Below are positions 22,380 through 35,294 of a stretch of 64,000 nucleotides of DNA, piece by piece. Location of the stretch: assembly GCA_039654915.1 (NCBI GenBank), contig CM077594.1, forward strand, positions 92,766,893 through 92,830,892, in the 5' to 3' direction. Source of the stretch: Aquilaria yunnanensis. Its lineage: Eukaryota; Streptophyta; Magnoliopsida; Malvales; Thymelaeaceae. How positions within the stretch are numbered: the stretch's first letter is position 1; the number at the start of each line of letters is the position of its first letter. The translations under genes were made by a program, and so were the position numbers. Under the pieces are notes generated by a model. It was not told the origin of the DNA, made no database searches, and was given only the letters and a program-made list of their open reading frames with translations.

Positions 22380-23009
22380 TGTTAAATACAGCGGTATAAC
22401 GTGCGGCATACCAATTACTGCAGGTATGTGATATGCGGTACAAACGTTTTCATGTTTTGTTATTTTATCACACGTATGCTGTATACCGCTCATTTTTTGT
22501 ATGCATTTTGTCAAAAAAAACTGCGGTATACCGCAAATACCGTGTGAAATGTACTACGCACGACTATTTTTTTTATCATTTTACATAAAAAAAATATCAT
22601 AAATATATAAAACATTAAAATATAAAAAATACATATATCGTAAAATAAACATTTACTTTTATTTTTTTGTTATTTTTATTAATTAATATAAAATTTTAAT
22701 AGATGGTAATAGTTTGAACGTCTCTGTGGTGTTGAATAATATCTCCCAATTAAATTTCTGATGCATGCTACCCCAACTGAATATCTTCTATCATATATAT
22801 TTTATTTATATTTGAAAAATTATGATGAAAAAAATCAGAATACATATAAAATGTGTAAAAAGAAATTATTAAACAAATTATATCATCTTAAAATAATATT
22901 CTAACATTTTTTTTTTTACAAAAATGGTAATGATATGCAGCGTGATATACCATACGGTATACCTTAAAAATTATGGGTGCGGTATACCTGGTGGTAACGG
23001 TATTTAAAA
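22380..23009. mobile_element. Long inverted-repeat MITE (GGTATACC-rich), copy 1
   Basis: About 630 bp, starts GTTAAATACAGCGGTATAAC and ends with GTGGTAACGGTATTTAAAA, giving rough inverted ends rich in GCGGTATACCGC motifs. The interior is AT-rich with no ORF. The same sequence in opposite orientation occurs at 38744-39228 plus 56009-56158, where the Gypsy element splits it. The superfamily is undetermined. Confidence 0.6.
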
Positions 23010-23331
23010 TCTCGGCTAGGTCTAATGATTCCAATAATTATTCTATGTTTCCAGTTAAGGTCACCAACTATCTAGTAAAGTTGTTAAAGGAACATGGTGG
23101 AGATTTGGAGCTCAACTATGGCCCCGCCAACTTCTTACATAATGTTACTAATATTGCAACATTTTTAAGTTTTATGTATAATTTGTAAGTTTCACACAAA
23201 TGGAAAATGTATTTTAATTATTTTAATTTAAATAATTTCATAAATTAATTAAAATTTAAAGAGTTGTGACTCTTCTAGCTATTGTGTTTTTTGTAATGGA
23301 CATATTTTTTCATGAATAATTATGTCTATTC

Positions 23332-24312
23332 TAAGGGTGGAAATGGTTTGAGCCGAACATGAACTGAGCCCAAGCTGAGCTGAGTTAAGTACCCTAGACT
23401 CAAAGCTCGGCTCGTTAAGAATTAGCTCAGCTTGGGCTCAAGCTCGAGATGCTTGGAAAAGGGGGCTAAAATCTCGGCTCCAAAAAGTTCAAGCTCGGCT
23501 TGGTGACTAAGCATATCAATTCGAGGTTTGAGGCTGACTCAAGCTCGATTCAATTTCAATTCGAGGTTCAAGCTCAAATTGAGGAATATAAATGAGAATT
23601 TTAGGATTTAGGCATATTAAAAAATAAAATTAATATGATTTTTTATATTAAAAAATTGGGAAAGTTACAAAAACCCCCCTGTGGTTTGGTCAAACCTATA
23701 GTTTGCCCCCTCTATTTTGAGAAACCTACACTTTGCCCCCTATTTTTTTATACTGCCTGACAATAACTTCTGAAACTGTATTTAAACTATACGATAATCA
23801 TCTTCCAATAATTTCAATCTGTCCAATATTTTTTTTTATAGTTAATAGACATTTTAAACTATCAGTTTTTCCTTTCTGTAAATGTACTTTCCCACCTATA
23901 ATTATATATCAGTATTTTTTAAAGATCGGTTGACTGTGAAAAAAATATCAAAAATCTTGAAATTACTAGAGCATTATTACCATATAGTTTAAATACAGTT
24001 TCAGAAATTGTTATCAGGCGGTATAAAAAATATAGGGGGCAAAGTGTAGGTTTCTCAAAATAGAGGGGGCAAACTGTAGGTTTGCCCAAACCATAGGGGG
24101 GTTTTTGTAACTTTCCCTAAAAAATTTTAGGCTTCTTAGACTCGATAAAAGTTTAGGCCAAATAGTATCAGGTTTGAAACTCGCTTGTTAGGAGTTCAAA
24201 CTTAAAATGGAACCTGAAGCTCGCTTGAGGCTAATTAACTCGGCACTATAACAAAAAAATCAAATTCAAACTCGAACTACTTGATAAGATGTTTGATTTG
24301 TTTCTACTTGTA
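23332..24312. mobile_element. hAT-type MITE with perfect 8-bp target duplication
   Basis: Starts TAAGGGTGGAAATGG and ends CTACTTGTA, flanked by the perfect duplication GTCTATTC (23324-23331 and 24313-24320). Both arms carry AGCTCGGCT-type subterminal repeats like those of the 11853-12534 element. A younger Mutator-type MITE (23658-24117) is inserted inside. Confidence 0.85.
23658..24117. mobile_element. Mutator-type MITE, long inverted repeats, nested in a hAT MITE
   Basis: A 460-bp element starting GGGAAAGTTACAAAAACCCC and ending in its inverse, with the perfect 9-bp duplication TAAAAAATT (23649-23657 and 24118-24126). The two arms pair over most of their length (TTTGCCCCCTCTATTTTGAG on one side, its complement on the other), so RNA from it would fold into a long hairpin. 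Other members: 29145-29605, 29661-30114, 56216-56661 and a partial one near 36375. Confidence 0.9.
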
Positions 24313-24320
24313 GTCTATTC

Positions 24321-25190
24321 CAAAAGATACATATTTATAAATGACTGTATTTATTAGGGGAAGAGTTGTGTTTTTTCATTTTGTACATAAAATGAGTTAT
24401 TTTACAAATTTAATAGAGATCTTTCACAGAGTTTTGTTATATCCTGAAGGCTGGTACTTTATAATGGGATTGTCTTTAGGAAAGTAAAACCATTTAACAC
24501 TTCAAAATCTTTCTTTGCCTTCTTTCTTCCTTATTTATCTAACTAATAGTGACATTCGGTGCCCTCTAGGTCAAAAAAAACAGGTATTCTCCTTTCCTCT
24601 ATATTATAAGTACCTCATTACTCTATAAAACTTGTAAAAGATGTTTGTGTAAAAATAAAAAAATGTTTCCAGTTAAAGAGAAAAAACTGATTTACAACCG
24701 TATCTAAATGATTTCACAACAAATACAGTTGTTAACCATAATTTTAATTCTTTGCATTATTTATTTAACTCCCTATATAGTTATATATATTTACGTTAAA
24801 TATTTACTACATCTTAATTTTAATTCGCGCGGCCACTAATACAATAATCCTAGCTTGGACCTGGTTCACATGCGCTTAGTTCATTCATAGATGGCTGTGT
24901 TAGGCGGACAATAGGGATATTTGCTTGGACTGATTGCAGAGATGCCCCGCCTGCGCACTTCAATCCAGCCACCAAACAACATTTTCCAGCAATTAATTCT
25001 TAATGTTATCCCCCAGCAGTAGCTTACTTAGTTATATGTTTTGCAGATTAGTTAGAACTGTTTCTAAATTCTAATAGAAACAAATTTATGCATATACGAT
25101 AGATGCAAATATATATATATATACACTTCTTTCTTTTTTTTTCAAGTTATTCTGTTGTGGATCACAGTAATGGAAATACATATTGAATTA
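24321..25190. other. Non-coding stretch, no gene recognised
   Basis: AT-rich DNA without a convincing ORF, RNA gene or element end. A less AT-rich patch at 24830-25010 may belong to the LINE that follows. Confidence 0.4.
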
Positions 25191-25199
25191 GAATAATAT

Positions 25200-28100
25200 T
25201 TTCATTCTAGGTTTATTAAAAGGAGGCAAATTCTTGGAGTTTTGGTTGCTAATGAGCTGGTGGATTTGGCAAGAAGAAAGGGGCCAAAGATCAAACTCCC
25301 TCCGGCCCATTTCAAATGAAGTATTTGGATTTGAAAAAAAGATTAATAAAAAAGAAAAATTTTATATGTTGTTTCCACTTTTTATCTTTCATATTTTACA
25401 TGTAAATTAAGAAAATTAGAAAAAGTAGATATTGAAATGATTGTTGTAAGCACAAGAGTTTTAAATTTATAATTCCTAGTCACCCGCAAGTGCACGGTGT
25501 GTTATATGCAAATGGTGAGCGAGGGTATCATTCCAAGAGATAGTGCAATTCCACAATGAACAACAAATTCTAGCTACTCAATCACTAAATGAAGATAAAA
25601 GTAAATGTTGAATGTTGGGTTTGAATAAAGAAGAAATAAAGATGCAAAAATGAAATGCTATGTGAAAATGAATGCTCACTACTCTAGCTTAAAGTAACTT
25701 TAGTTTGACTAACTTAATAACTAAGTCACTCCCTAGGATAAACCCACCTAACCTTGCTACCAAGCTAAATTTAGGAACTATGGTTGTTGCTACTTAGTGT
25801 GATGTAAGGAATCTAACATCAATACCTTTCTTTTTCAAGACAAAGACATGCTCACTTATATTCTAATTGTGAGTCTTTCTCAAGCTCATAAGTTAACTTA
25901 AGGTGGATTAAGGCCTAACCCTTCAATTACACCTAATGAGTGGCTTGATTGTCTCTAATCTAACTCACCCACCATGTTTTTCTCTATTTCCACCACTTCT
26001 TTCCTTTTCTCAAGTCAAAGAAATGATTGAGATACATATATGAGGTGATCAATCACATACAAGAGAAACTCAAAAGATAAGGAACACATGGCAATCTCCA
26101 TGAAATACCTCAAGATAACAAAAAGTAACAAGAGTTAAGGTTACATCCTAGAGATTTCAAGAACACTACACCATAATAATTCCAAGAGAATCCATAGAAA
26201 TGCAATACATAGAACTCATGGAAAAAATAAAGGCCAAGAAAAAAAGGTACCAAAACCCTTTTAAAGCCCTAGTTTTCTAGCTCCTTAAGAATGTCTCAAG
26301 CTCCTTCAAGATGTTCCAATGGTGGCTTTAAGAAAAACCAAGAAGAATAGTATAAAACCGTACCACTTGTTCTCCAATTCTAACTACAGAGAATGGCCTC
26401 CAATCTACCAAAAATCTTGTCTTTGTCCCACCTAACCTCTTGGATAAAATCTCTCCACCAATAGCAAGCTAGAATTCAAATGGAAAAGTTGGGTACCATT
26501 CTTTTAGTGTGCAGCAGTGCCAAAATAAGGGAGAAAATGGCACTGCAGTGCCAACTAATTGAAGGGTTAACGCTGTTGCTGGCACTACAGCATTGTTACA
26601 GCAAATTTGGATAATGAGTTTTCTTCTTTGGCACTAGGCGCCACAATGTATTTCCACTTTAACTTTTTCACGTCCAAATTTTTCTCTACTTGGCCTAGTT
26701 TTGTTCTAACATTTTCATGATGCTCTCCAACCTACAAAAAGATAGAACAAAACAAGAAACACTAAAAAATGTGGTCAGAGTTAGTAAAAATTAAAGGTCA
26801 AAGTTCACAAAAAGTCAACTAGTTTGACCAACAAAAACTGCACTTAACAATGATAATTTGAAGAATAATATGGTAAAGTAATTTACTAAATATGAAAATG
26901 TTGCAGAGCTTTGGGAAGACCCAAAATAGAATATATTGCTTCATTTCTTGACATAGAGTATTATTCAAGGTTGACTTTTGGCCAAGCATATGACAGTTTA
27001 AACTAGAAACTTTTTGACTTGATCATGGAGCAAATGGGTTTTGATAAAAAAATGGAGAGGTTAGATTTGCACTTGTTTGGAATCATTGTGAGTTTCAATT
27101 TTTGTCAATGACAGTCCCACCCAAAAATTCAAAATGGAGAAAGGTGCGAGACAAGATGATTCATTATCACCATTCTTAGTCTTAGTAATAGTAAGGCCTT
27201 TAAATGTCACATTGGCAAAGGCTGTTGAAAAGAATTTATTTTTTAGTGTTAAGGTAGGAAGTTATAATTTAATTTTGTCACATCTACATGATGTTGATGC
27301 TACCTTATTTGTGAGGAAGTAGTTATGTGGAAATGTCTAAAATTTGATGGGATTACTAAAATGTTTTCCGGTGCCCTTTAGCCTAAAAATGGGCCTAAAG
27401 AATAGTAAAATTTTTGGAGTTGAGGTGGAACAAATAGAAGTTATCGAGATTGCAAAAGAAATGAATTGTTGTGTTGATAAATTTCCTTTCATTTATTTAG
27501 GTTTCCCAATGGGTTTAAACATGAGAATGTGGAGTGATGAAGGCTGGTGGTGGACAAAATTTAAAAGAAACTGGACAATTTGGTAATGGAAGAATTTATC
27601 AAATGAAAGCTATTTGACTCTCACCAAATCAGTGTTGGGGAATGTACCATGTTTTTCTTCTCTATATTTCAGGTACCATATAGTATCATTGAACAAATTG
27701 AGAGTTTGAGATATGTTTTCTTTTTTACGGGCCTTGGAAAGGGTAGGAATATAACTTGGGTTGCTTGAAAATAAAAATCTTATGTCTAAAGGATGTTGGG
27801 GATTTGAGTATAAGTAGTTTGAAAGAAAAATACTTAGCTTCATCAAAAAAAGTGTTCAAAAAATGAAAAGGGTCTTTTATAGTCGTGGGTTATTTGGAGT
27901 ATTTAAGGGGAGAACAGTGATATAGGTGAGGATAGGAGGGAGATACATTTAGTAAAGTATAGGAAAATACATTGAAGGTATAGGAAATTGATGCGATTAG
28001 AATTCCATTTTCAAAATCTTTTAAAAGAAAGATTGGTAATGGAAGAAGGGTTCAATTTTGGAAGAATGTACGAGTGGGTGATATGAAGTTGTCACATGGC

Positions 28101-28870
28101 AATTAAAGTTTCAACAATTTAAGGTCAAGCACCAGCTTGGCCACTTGGCAAGTTGTCATATGGATAAATAAGGTCCTCACCCACACACCTCTTCTCCGTA
28201 AATTAAGTCAAACTTTATAGGCATAAATAAATTGGGCTCACACTTCCCTTTTCCAATCCCACAAAAACACATTAACATGCATTAATTAAATTAGAACAAA
28301 CTGAATGTGTACTAGGTTATTTAATTTAGAAATGTCTAAAGATTGTGTTGTAAAGGAAAGAAGGGTGTGGTCACATGGTGGTTGTTGGAACTAGGGTTGG
28401 AGGCGAGATGTTAGGGATTGGGCTAGGAATTTGCTGAGTATGAGTTTTTGTTACAAGTTTTAAATGATGTACAACTTAATGAAGAGTACAATGATAGTTG
28501 AAGATAGTTGATGGACTCTAAAGGCTACTTTTTAGTCAAGACCTTAACAAATCTAATTGATGATGTTCTGCTTGCTATGTATGTGATAAAGGTGAACTTT
28601 TTCATGTGGAAGGCATTAAAGATGAGGTTGCAAGCAAACTCAGTGGCAAAAAGAGTGAAGCTGGATAACATTCTGTCCTATTTGTAATGATGGAACAAAC
28701 ACTATTGAAACACTAGACTATTTAGGGATTTACAATAGCTGCAATGTGGGAGATGGGTTTTAGATGGCACCAAACAAATTACTTGGTCCGCTAAGTTTGT
28801 CAGAGTGATATCCAAAAAGCACAAGGCATATTGAAAAGTAAAGAGCAGGCCAAGATATTAGCTTGGGCTA
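25200..28870 (+). pseudogene. LINE reverse transcriptase remnant, interrupted by a solo LTR
   Basis: Plus-strand translation gives pieces of one L1-type RT in order. RRQILGVLVANELVDLARRK lies at about 25210-25290. After a 1.6-kb interruption come QAYDSLN and LIMEQMGFDKKME (26970-27060), then a degraded core with SHLHDVDATLFV (27285, where LQFADDTLIF is usual), FPFIYLGFPMG (27485) and LTKSVLGN (27620). A zinc-finger-like VNFFMWKALKMRLQAN appears near 28590. Frames change repeatedly and stops are frequent. The catalytic ADD is altered. A Stowaway-like end (CTCCCTCCGGCCCATTTCAA at 25299) may mark another insertion before the LTR. Confidence 0.65.
25442..26849. mobile_element. Solo LTR inserted in the LINE
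   Basis: A 1408-bp sequence starting TGTTGTAAGCACAAGAG and ending CTGCACTTAACA (TG...CA with short inverted ends), flanked by the perfect duplication ATGAT (25437-25441 and 26850-26854). No second LTR or internal domain. The segment TCACCCGCAAGTGCACGGTG (near 25480) is common in plant Gypsy LTRs. Orientation not determined. Confidence 0.8.
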
Positions 28871-29144
28871 TTTTTTTTTTTTTTTCACAAAAAATGAATT
28901 CAGTTGTTTTTAATGAAGGTAGGTGTTATAAATTGGAAACATTGGGTAAATTTTAGGTGCTATCATTTTTGTGGATTAAAAATTGGTGTCTAAGTTAAAA
29001 CTTAAGTGGGTTGAATGAGTGCTTAATCTTATCAAAGCGATTAAGAATTGGTTATGAGTTTAGGTTAGGTTCTTTCGTGGATGGTGTGATTGTAAATTCG
29101 AGGTCTAGCTTCTTGCTACAGCCTTGTTTAGTTCATTATAAACA
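28871..29144. other. Non-coding flank of the LINE remnant
   Basis: AT-rich sequence with no recognised gene; it may hold the decayed LINE 3' end. Confidence 0.4.
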
Positions 29145-29605
29145 GGAAAAATTACATAAACCCTCTTACGCTTTGGCATAACCTACAATTTGCTCCATCT
29201 AGTTTAAAAATTCTACACTTAATCCCTATTATTTTTAGATTATCTGGCTATAACTTTTGAAACTCTAATTTAAACTATTTGATAACTATGTTATCATAAT
29301 TTCAAATTTTTTGATATTTCTTCACAGTTAACTGACATTTAAAACATAATAATTTGCATTTACAGAGAAAAAAAAATTATTTACAAACAAGACAAATAGA
29401 TAATTTAAAATATCAATTAATCATCAACAAAACATTGGAGAAATTAAAACATTAGAATATGTCTATCATATAGTTTATATTAGAATTTTAAAATTTATTA
29501 TCTGACAATGTAAAAAAATAAACAAAAATACAAAATGTAAATTTTTTAAAATAAAAAGGCAAAGTGAAACCAAAGTTTTGTCGTAAATACTATACGTTTC
29601 CTTGG
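29145..29605. mobile_element. Diverged Mutator-type MITE (same family as 23658-24117)
   Basis: Begins GGAAAAATTACATAAACCCT and ends in a decayed inverse near 29600. The interior follows the same order (TTGCTCCATCTAG ... TATCTGGCTATAACTTTTGAAA). No clear target duplication remains. Confidence 0.6.
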
Positions 29606-29660
29606 CTGTTTAAAAAAGAAAAAAAGGAAAACCACCTAGAGTCCTAGACAAATTAGTCAA

Positions 29661-30114
29661 GGGAAAATTACAAAAAGCCCCCCTATGACTTGATCTAATC
29701 TACGGTTTGCCCCTCTATTTTGAGAAACCTACACTTTGCCCCTTATATTTTTTACACTGCCTGATAACAACTTCAGAAATGTATTTAAAATGTATGATAA
29801 TAATGTTCTAGTAATTTCAATATTTTTGATATTTTTTTCACAGCCAACTGACCTTTAAAAAATACTGATATATAATACAAGTGGGAAAATATATTTACAG
29901 AAAGAAAAAACTGATAGTTTAAAATGTCTATTAACTATAAAAAAACACTGGACAGATTGAAATTACTGAAAGATAATTATCATATCGTTTAAATATAATT
30001 TCAAAAGTTGTTATCTATCAATGTTAAAAATAGAGATAAAGTGTAGGTTTTTCAAAATAAAAGGGAAAAAACTGTAGATTAGAACAAACCACATTGGGCT
30101 TTTGCAACTTTCCC
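29661..30114. mobile_element. Mutator-type MITE with perfect 9-bp duplication
   Basis: A 454-bp element starting GGGAAAATTACAAAAAGCCC and ending GCTTTTGCAACTTTCCC, flanked by ATTAGTCAA at 29652-29660 and 30115-30123. Arms are inverted copies of each other. Confidence 0.9.
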
Positions 30115-30123
30115 ATTAGTCAA

Positions 30124-31270
<1,147 letters not shown>

Positions 31271-31750
31271 ACAAAAACTTTAACAAATGATATATCCAAA
31301 GTAGTATAAAAAAATTTGAACGCGTTGATTGATATTGCAATGTAGATTGAAAAGATATTGGGATATCAAAATGAATAGATAACCTTGCTATTCCATTTTT
31401 TTATTAAAAAAAAGATAACAGAATTAAGGTACTTATAATTTATTGGCATGCATTTGTTAATGTCTTGTTATATAACTATAGTTATGGAGTAGTTAGGAAA
31501 TTAAAAAAATTAAATAAAATTAAACTTAGGAATGTCTTAAGTTATATAATTCTTCTCTTTTAGGTCGAGTTCCCGCTTTCAAATTGTCGCTCCCTCTCTT
31601 ATTTTTATACTATTTTTACTTACTTAAATTTTGGTAAGTGACACTTTCTCACTCTCACTCCCACTTTTCAAACATTTTGTGTAAACTTGACTCTTCCCAA
31701 GTGCAAATGGTTGTCCAAATAAAGGATAGCACGACATGTTCATTTTTGGG

Positions 31751-32938
31751 CATGGGCGGTTCCACAATGGGGGCAACAAGGGCAATTACCCCCCACTAAA
31801 CTCTTAAAAATCTTAAATTATATATATTCATAGCTAGTAAATATAGATTTTTAGTTATGATTTGCCCCTTCAAATTTTTTAGACTTCTTGGAAGCATATG
31901 ATACTCACACAAATATACACTAAATTTGAGTCCTTAACATATATTTAGTCCTTCTATAATTGACTAATATATAGCAAATTGAAGACACCACTTATAATTA
32001 GACTATAAATATTGCATTGCTGCCGAACAAATTCATTATTGCTTTGCATAAATTCATTTGCTTTATGTCTTCTTACCTTGTTTCTCCTCACAATAGTTCT
32101 TTATTTTTTTTATTTAGAGCGAATAGTTGTATCATTTGTTATCTATTTTTATATGCTATAATTTTATTTTGTATATAATTTTTATCTGATAATGGATCTT
32201 TTAAATGTGACTTCTTCAACTCATTTATATATTTTCATAACTCAAAATTATATTATAAGAGATAGTTACAAGAAAATCATATTGTAAGTCTATCATATAT
32301 CTCACTTCATCCTATCTAAGTTAATCCTTTTAACTGTACAAAGAATAATCCTTTTGTACTTAATATATGTAAATCTTAAATATATTTGCTCTTTTTTTGT
32401 TAATTTTGTAATTATTATTTAAAAGAAGACATGGTTTTCTTGTAGAACTCCAATCATTAAAATATCCTACATTACTCTCATAATTATCAGATCGCAAGTC
32501 ATATAATTATTTTTTTTTTTAGGTTATGAATATATAATTCTCTATTTCTTTTACTTCTTAAAAAATAAAAGGAATACCAATGCTTTTATCTCATATTGCA
32601 ATATGTCAACAATTCATAGATATCTCAAAAAATACAACATTTTCGAATGCATATCAAATGCAAAAGGAATAACTCCAACGGTATTGAAAAAAAAACTCAA
32701 AAAAACAAATGAGCCTATTGTTTATAATTCAATATATTTTAACACAAAAAAAAACTATGCTATCAAAAATATATAGTTTGTATTTATGCATATAATTAGT
32801 GTGTTTATATGTCATATAGATACGAATTAAAACACAAATCAACCTCAATACAAAATTGTGCTAAAAATATGAAAAAATTTTAAATAAATAAAATATGAAA
32901 TTTACCCCTGCATGATATAATTTATGAAGCCGGCACTG
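31751..32938. mobile_element. Probable non-autonomous hAT-like element
   Basis: The left end CATGGGCGGTTCCACAA and the inverted right end CAGTGCCGGCTTCATAA are similar. The left arm continues with GGGCAATTACCCCCC, a motif common next to plant hAT-like ends. The interior is AT-rich without an ORF. Flanks (TTTTTGGG and TTTGTTGG) are only a rough 8-bp match. Confidence 0.4.
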
Positions 32939-33546
32939 TTTGTTGGGGTTGGGGTGTTTTGTGGGGACGCGTTGGCATTATATAGCCTTAATGGTGTGTT
33001 AGTGGATGTAGCTTTCATTAGCACCAATGGTTCTTTTTGTTAATCATATCTCAATTCCAGTAATTGCCGATTGGCTTTTCATATTTGAACGGCTTTTGAA
33101 TTTAGTTCATACAATAAAATCCACACACGCTGGCCATTAGATTTCTTTTTTTTCTTAATTCTATCGATCGAACGAACAAAATATCTACAAGAGTAGTCCG
33201 AGTTCATGATTACAGCTCTCTATATATATATATCAATGCATGAATATTATCATGATTTTAACTTTAGCATTGGATTGGCTAAACATATGCATTTTGTGAT
33301 TAAAATATTACTGGTTGGTAAGAGACTACCATCAAGTTGATTTTTAGTTCTGCATCTCATTCTTTTTAAATTATTGCGGCATTTTTAGCCGTACAATTTT
33401 GAAAAAAGATACATTTTTTAGTATACGAAAGAAAGGGATGAATAATGGATCAAAGTTTTGGCAATTTAATAACAGCCACAAATTTTATCCACTAAAATTT
33501 ACACCCTGATAATTTCTTTCAGGTTTACGCGTTCACCAAATTAAAT
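32939..33546. other. Non-coding stretch, no gene recognised
   Basis: No supported ORF, repeat end or RNA gene between the hAT-like element and the palindrome. Confidence 0.4.
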
Positions 33547-33658
33547 TATCTCCCTCGACCACACCGAACTTACTGGTTAATAAGGTTATTGATAAGAATA
33601 TATATATATATATTCTTATCAATAACCTTATTAACCAGTAAGTTCGGTGTGGTCGAGG

Positions 33659-33664
<6 letters not shown>
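33547..33664. repeat. Perfect 118-bp palindrome
   Basis: Two 59-bp arms are exact reverse complements with no spacer; the centre (33605/33606) lies in an AT run. The non-AT part of each arm includes CCCTCGACCACACCGAACTT. It is followed directly by an (AT)n run to about 33708. Transcribed, it would form a perfect hairpin. Confidence 0.97.
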
Positions 33665-33708
<44 letters not shown>

Positions 33709-33712
<4 letters not shown>

Positions 33713-35291
33713 GAAATAAAAGCTGTATTTGAGCTTTATTCATACATCTAAAAAAGCCAAACGTATTTGTTCGAGATAACTTGTCAGGCTAAATAAAGAA
33801 ATATAAGGCACTGCAAGTTGCTCACAAACAACGCGCGTGTACAGCTTGAATTCAGCACGAATGTCGGCCATTGAAGAGCTTGTTTCGTTTTTAAACGGCT
33901 AATTAACATTTTTTTGATGAAAATTATTTTTCATTAACGGTAGGTTACATGACATATATCAATAAAATATAAATAACTCTATAGAGACAATAGACTCTTT
34001 TTTAGCTTACTAACTATAGCTCTTTTTTAGCTTACTCAATTAAGAGTTTAATCAATCTAATAGTGTTCATGGACACTACATTCACATATATAGCCTCTAT
34101 GTTATAGAACAAAAACATGCCTTTCTTCTCGGTGTTTGTGATAAGAATTTTCTTATCTCATAATTGTAAATTGCAATGTAATAATTGTACGTGTAAAAAT
34201 GGTGATTTTAACGTATGAAGTAAATCAAATGCAAGCAGTGTGGACAAGAGGGAAAGAAACATAATATATATAAAATTCAAGTAACAAAGTTATAAGAGAC
34301 TTCATCCTTAATTTTGTTATCAGAAATTCTTAGAATAACCGAGTTTATTCTACTCAAATTAAGGAGTTGGGGATTGAGAACTCCCAACCCTAGTCACCAG
34401 CCACCCTTCTCCCCCTCTTTCAAAAAGACTCTACAACAACCAGCTGAAGACCCAATTTTTTTCTCCCTAACAGAAAGATGAAGGAGTTGTAGGCTGAAGA
34501 AGTAGTAGCAGAGAGTTCCACTCAATAAAATCCGCCGATCTACTCTCTCATAGTAGATCAAGAGTTAATGTTTGTTAATTTAAGCATTATGCTAGGTTTG
34601 TGTCCCTTAGTTTTGAGGATTTTTCTGTCAATTTATAAGTTTGAAAATCAGTTATACTCGTATATTCTCTACAGTTTTTTTGTGTAATACAATATTACAG
34701 AGACATTATAAACAGCATAAGTTGAGTCTAATGTCTCTATGAAGTTTAGTGTTTATATCTTATTAGTAGATGTCGTATGACTTATAGTTAATGGAAAAAA
34801 GAACTTTCCTAAAAAAAATGAGTTTACATACATACATACGTACGTATTTACACATAAATATATAGTTCTCACTAGTCGATAATCTATCAAAGAAATCAAT
34901 CATTTAAGGTGTTATCGAATTCTTGAAGTTTGATACTGTTCAATAGCGTTAATTATTCTCAATCTCAAAAACAAGGATAAAAATGAAACTAATAATTCAT
35001 TGACATATTTGTTTCTTTACGTAATTTAAGCTTTAAAGTTTTCTTTTTCAATGGAACACATTGTTTTTAATTTCAAATTTATGCATAAAATACTTTATTT
35101 ATATCACTCCTGGTATTTTTATTCAACTTCTTCAGGTCAAAAATAAATAAATATTCTTTAATAAAATGTTGCAATATTTTGATATATACTTCCATAAAAT
35201 AAAACGTGTGGAAATGAATCCAGAAGTGGGTGGAGTATTTCATAAGGGAAAATGTTTCCCTTAATAAGTTACCTTTATTTTTTAGAGCAAC
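33709..35291. other. AT-rich non-coding stretch
   Basis: No gene recognised. The one 80-aa minus-strand ORF at 35079-35321 runs into the CACTA end and shows no known motif. Confidence 0.4.
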
Positions 35292-35294
35292 AAT

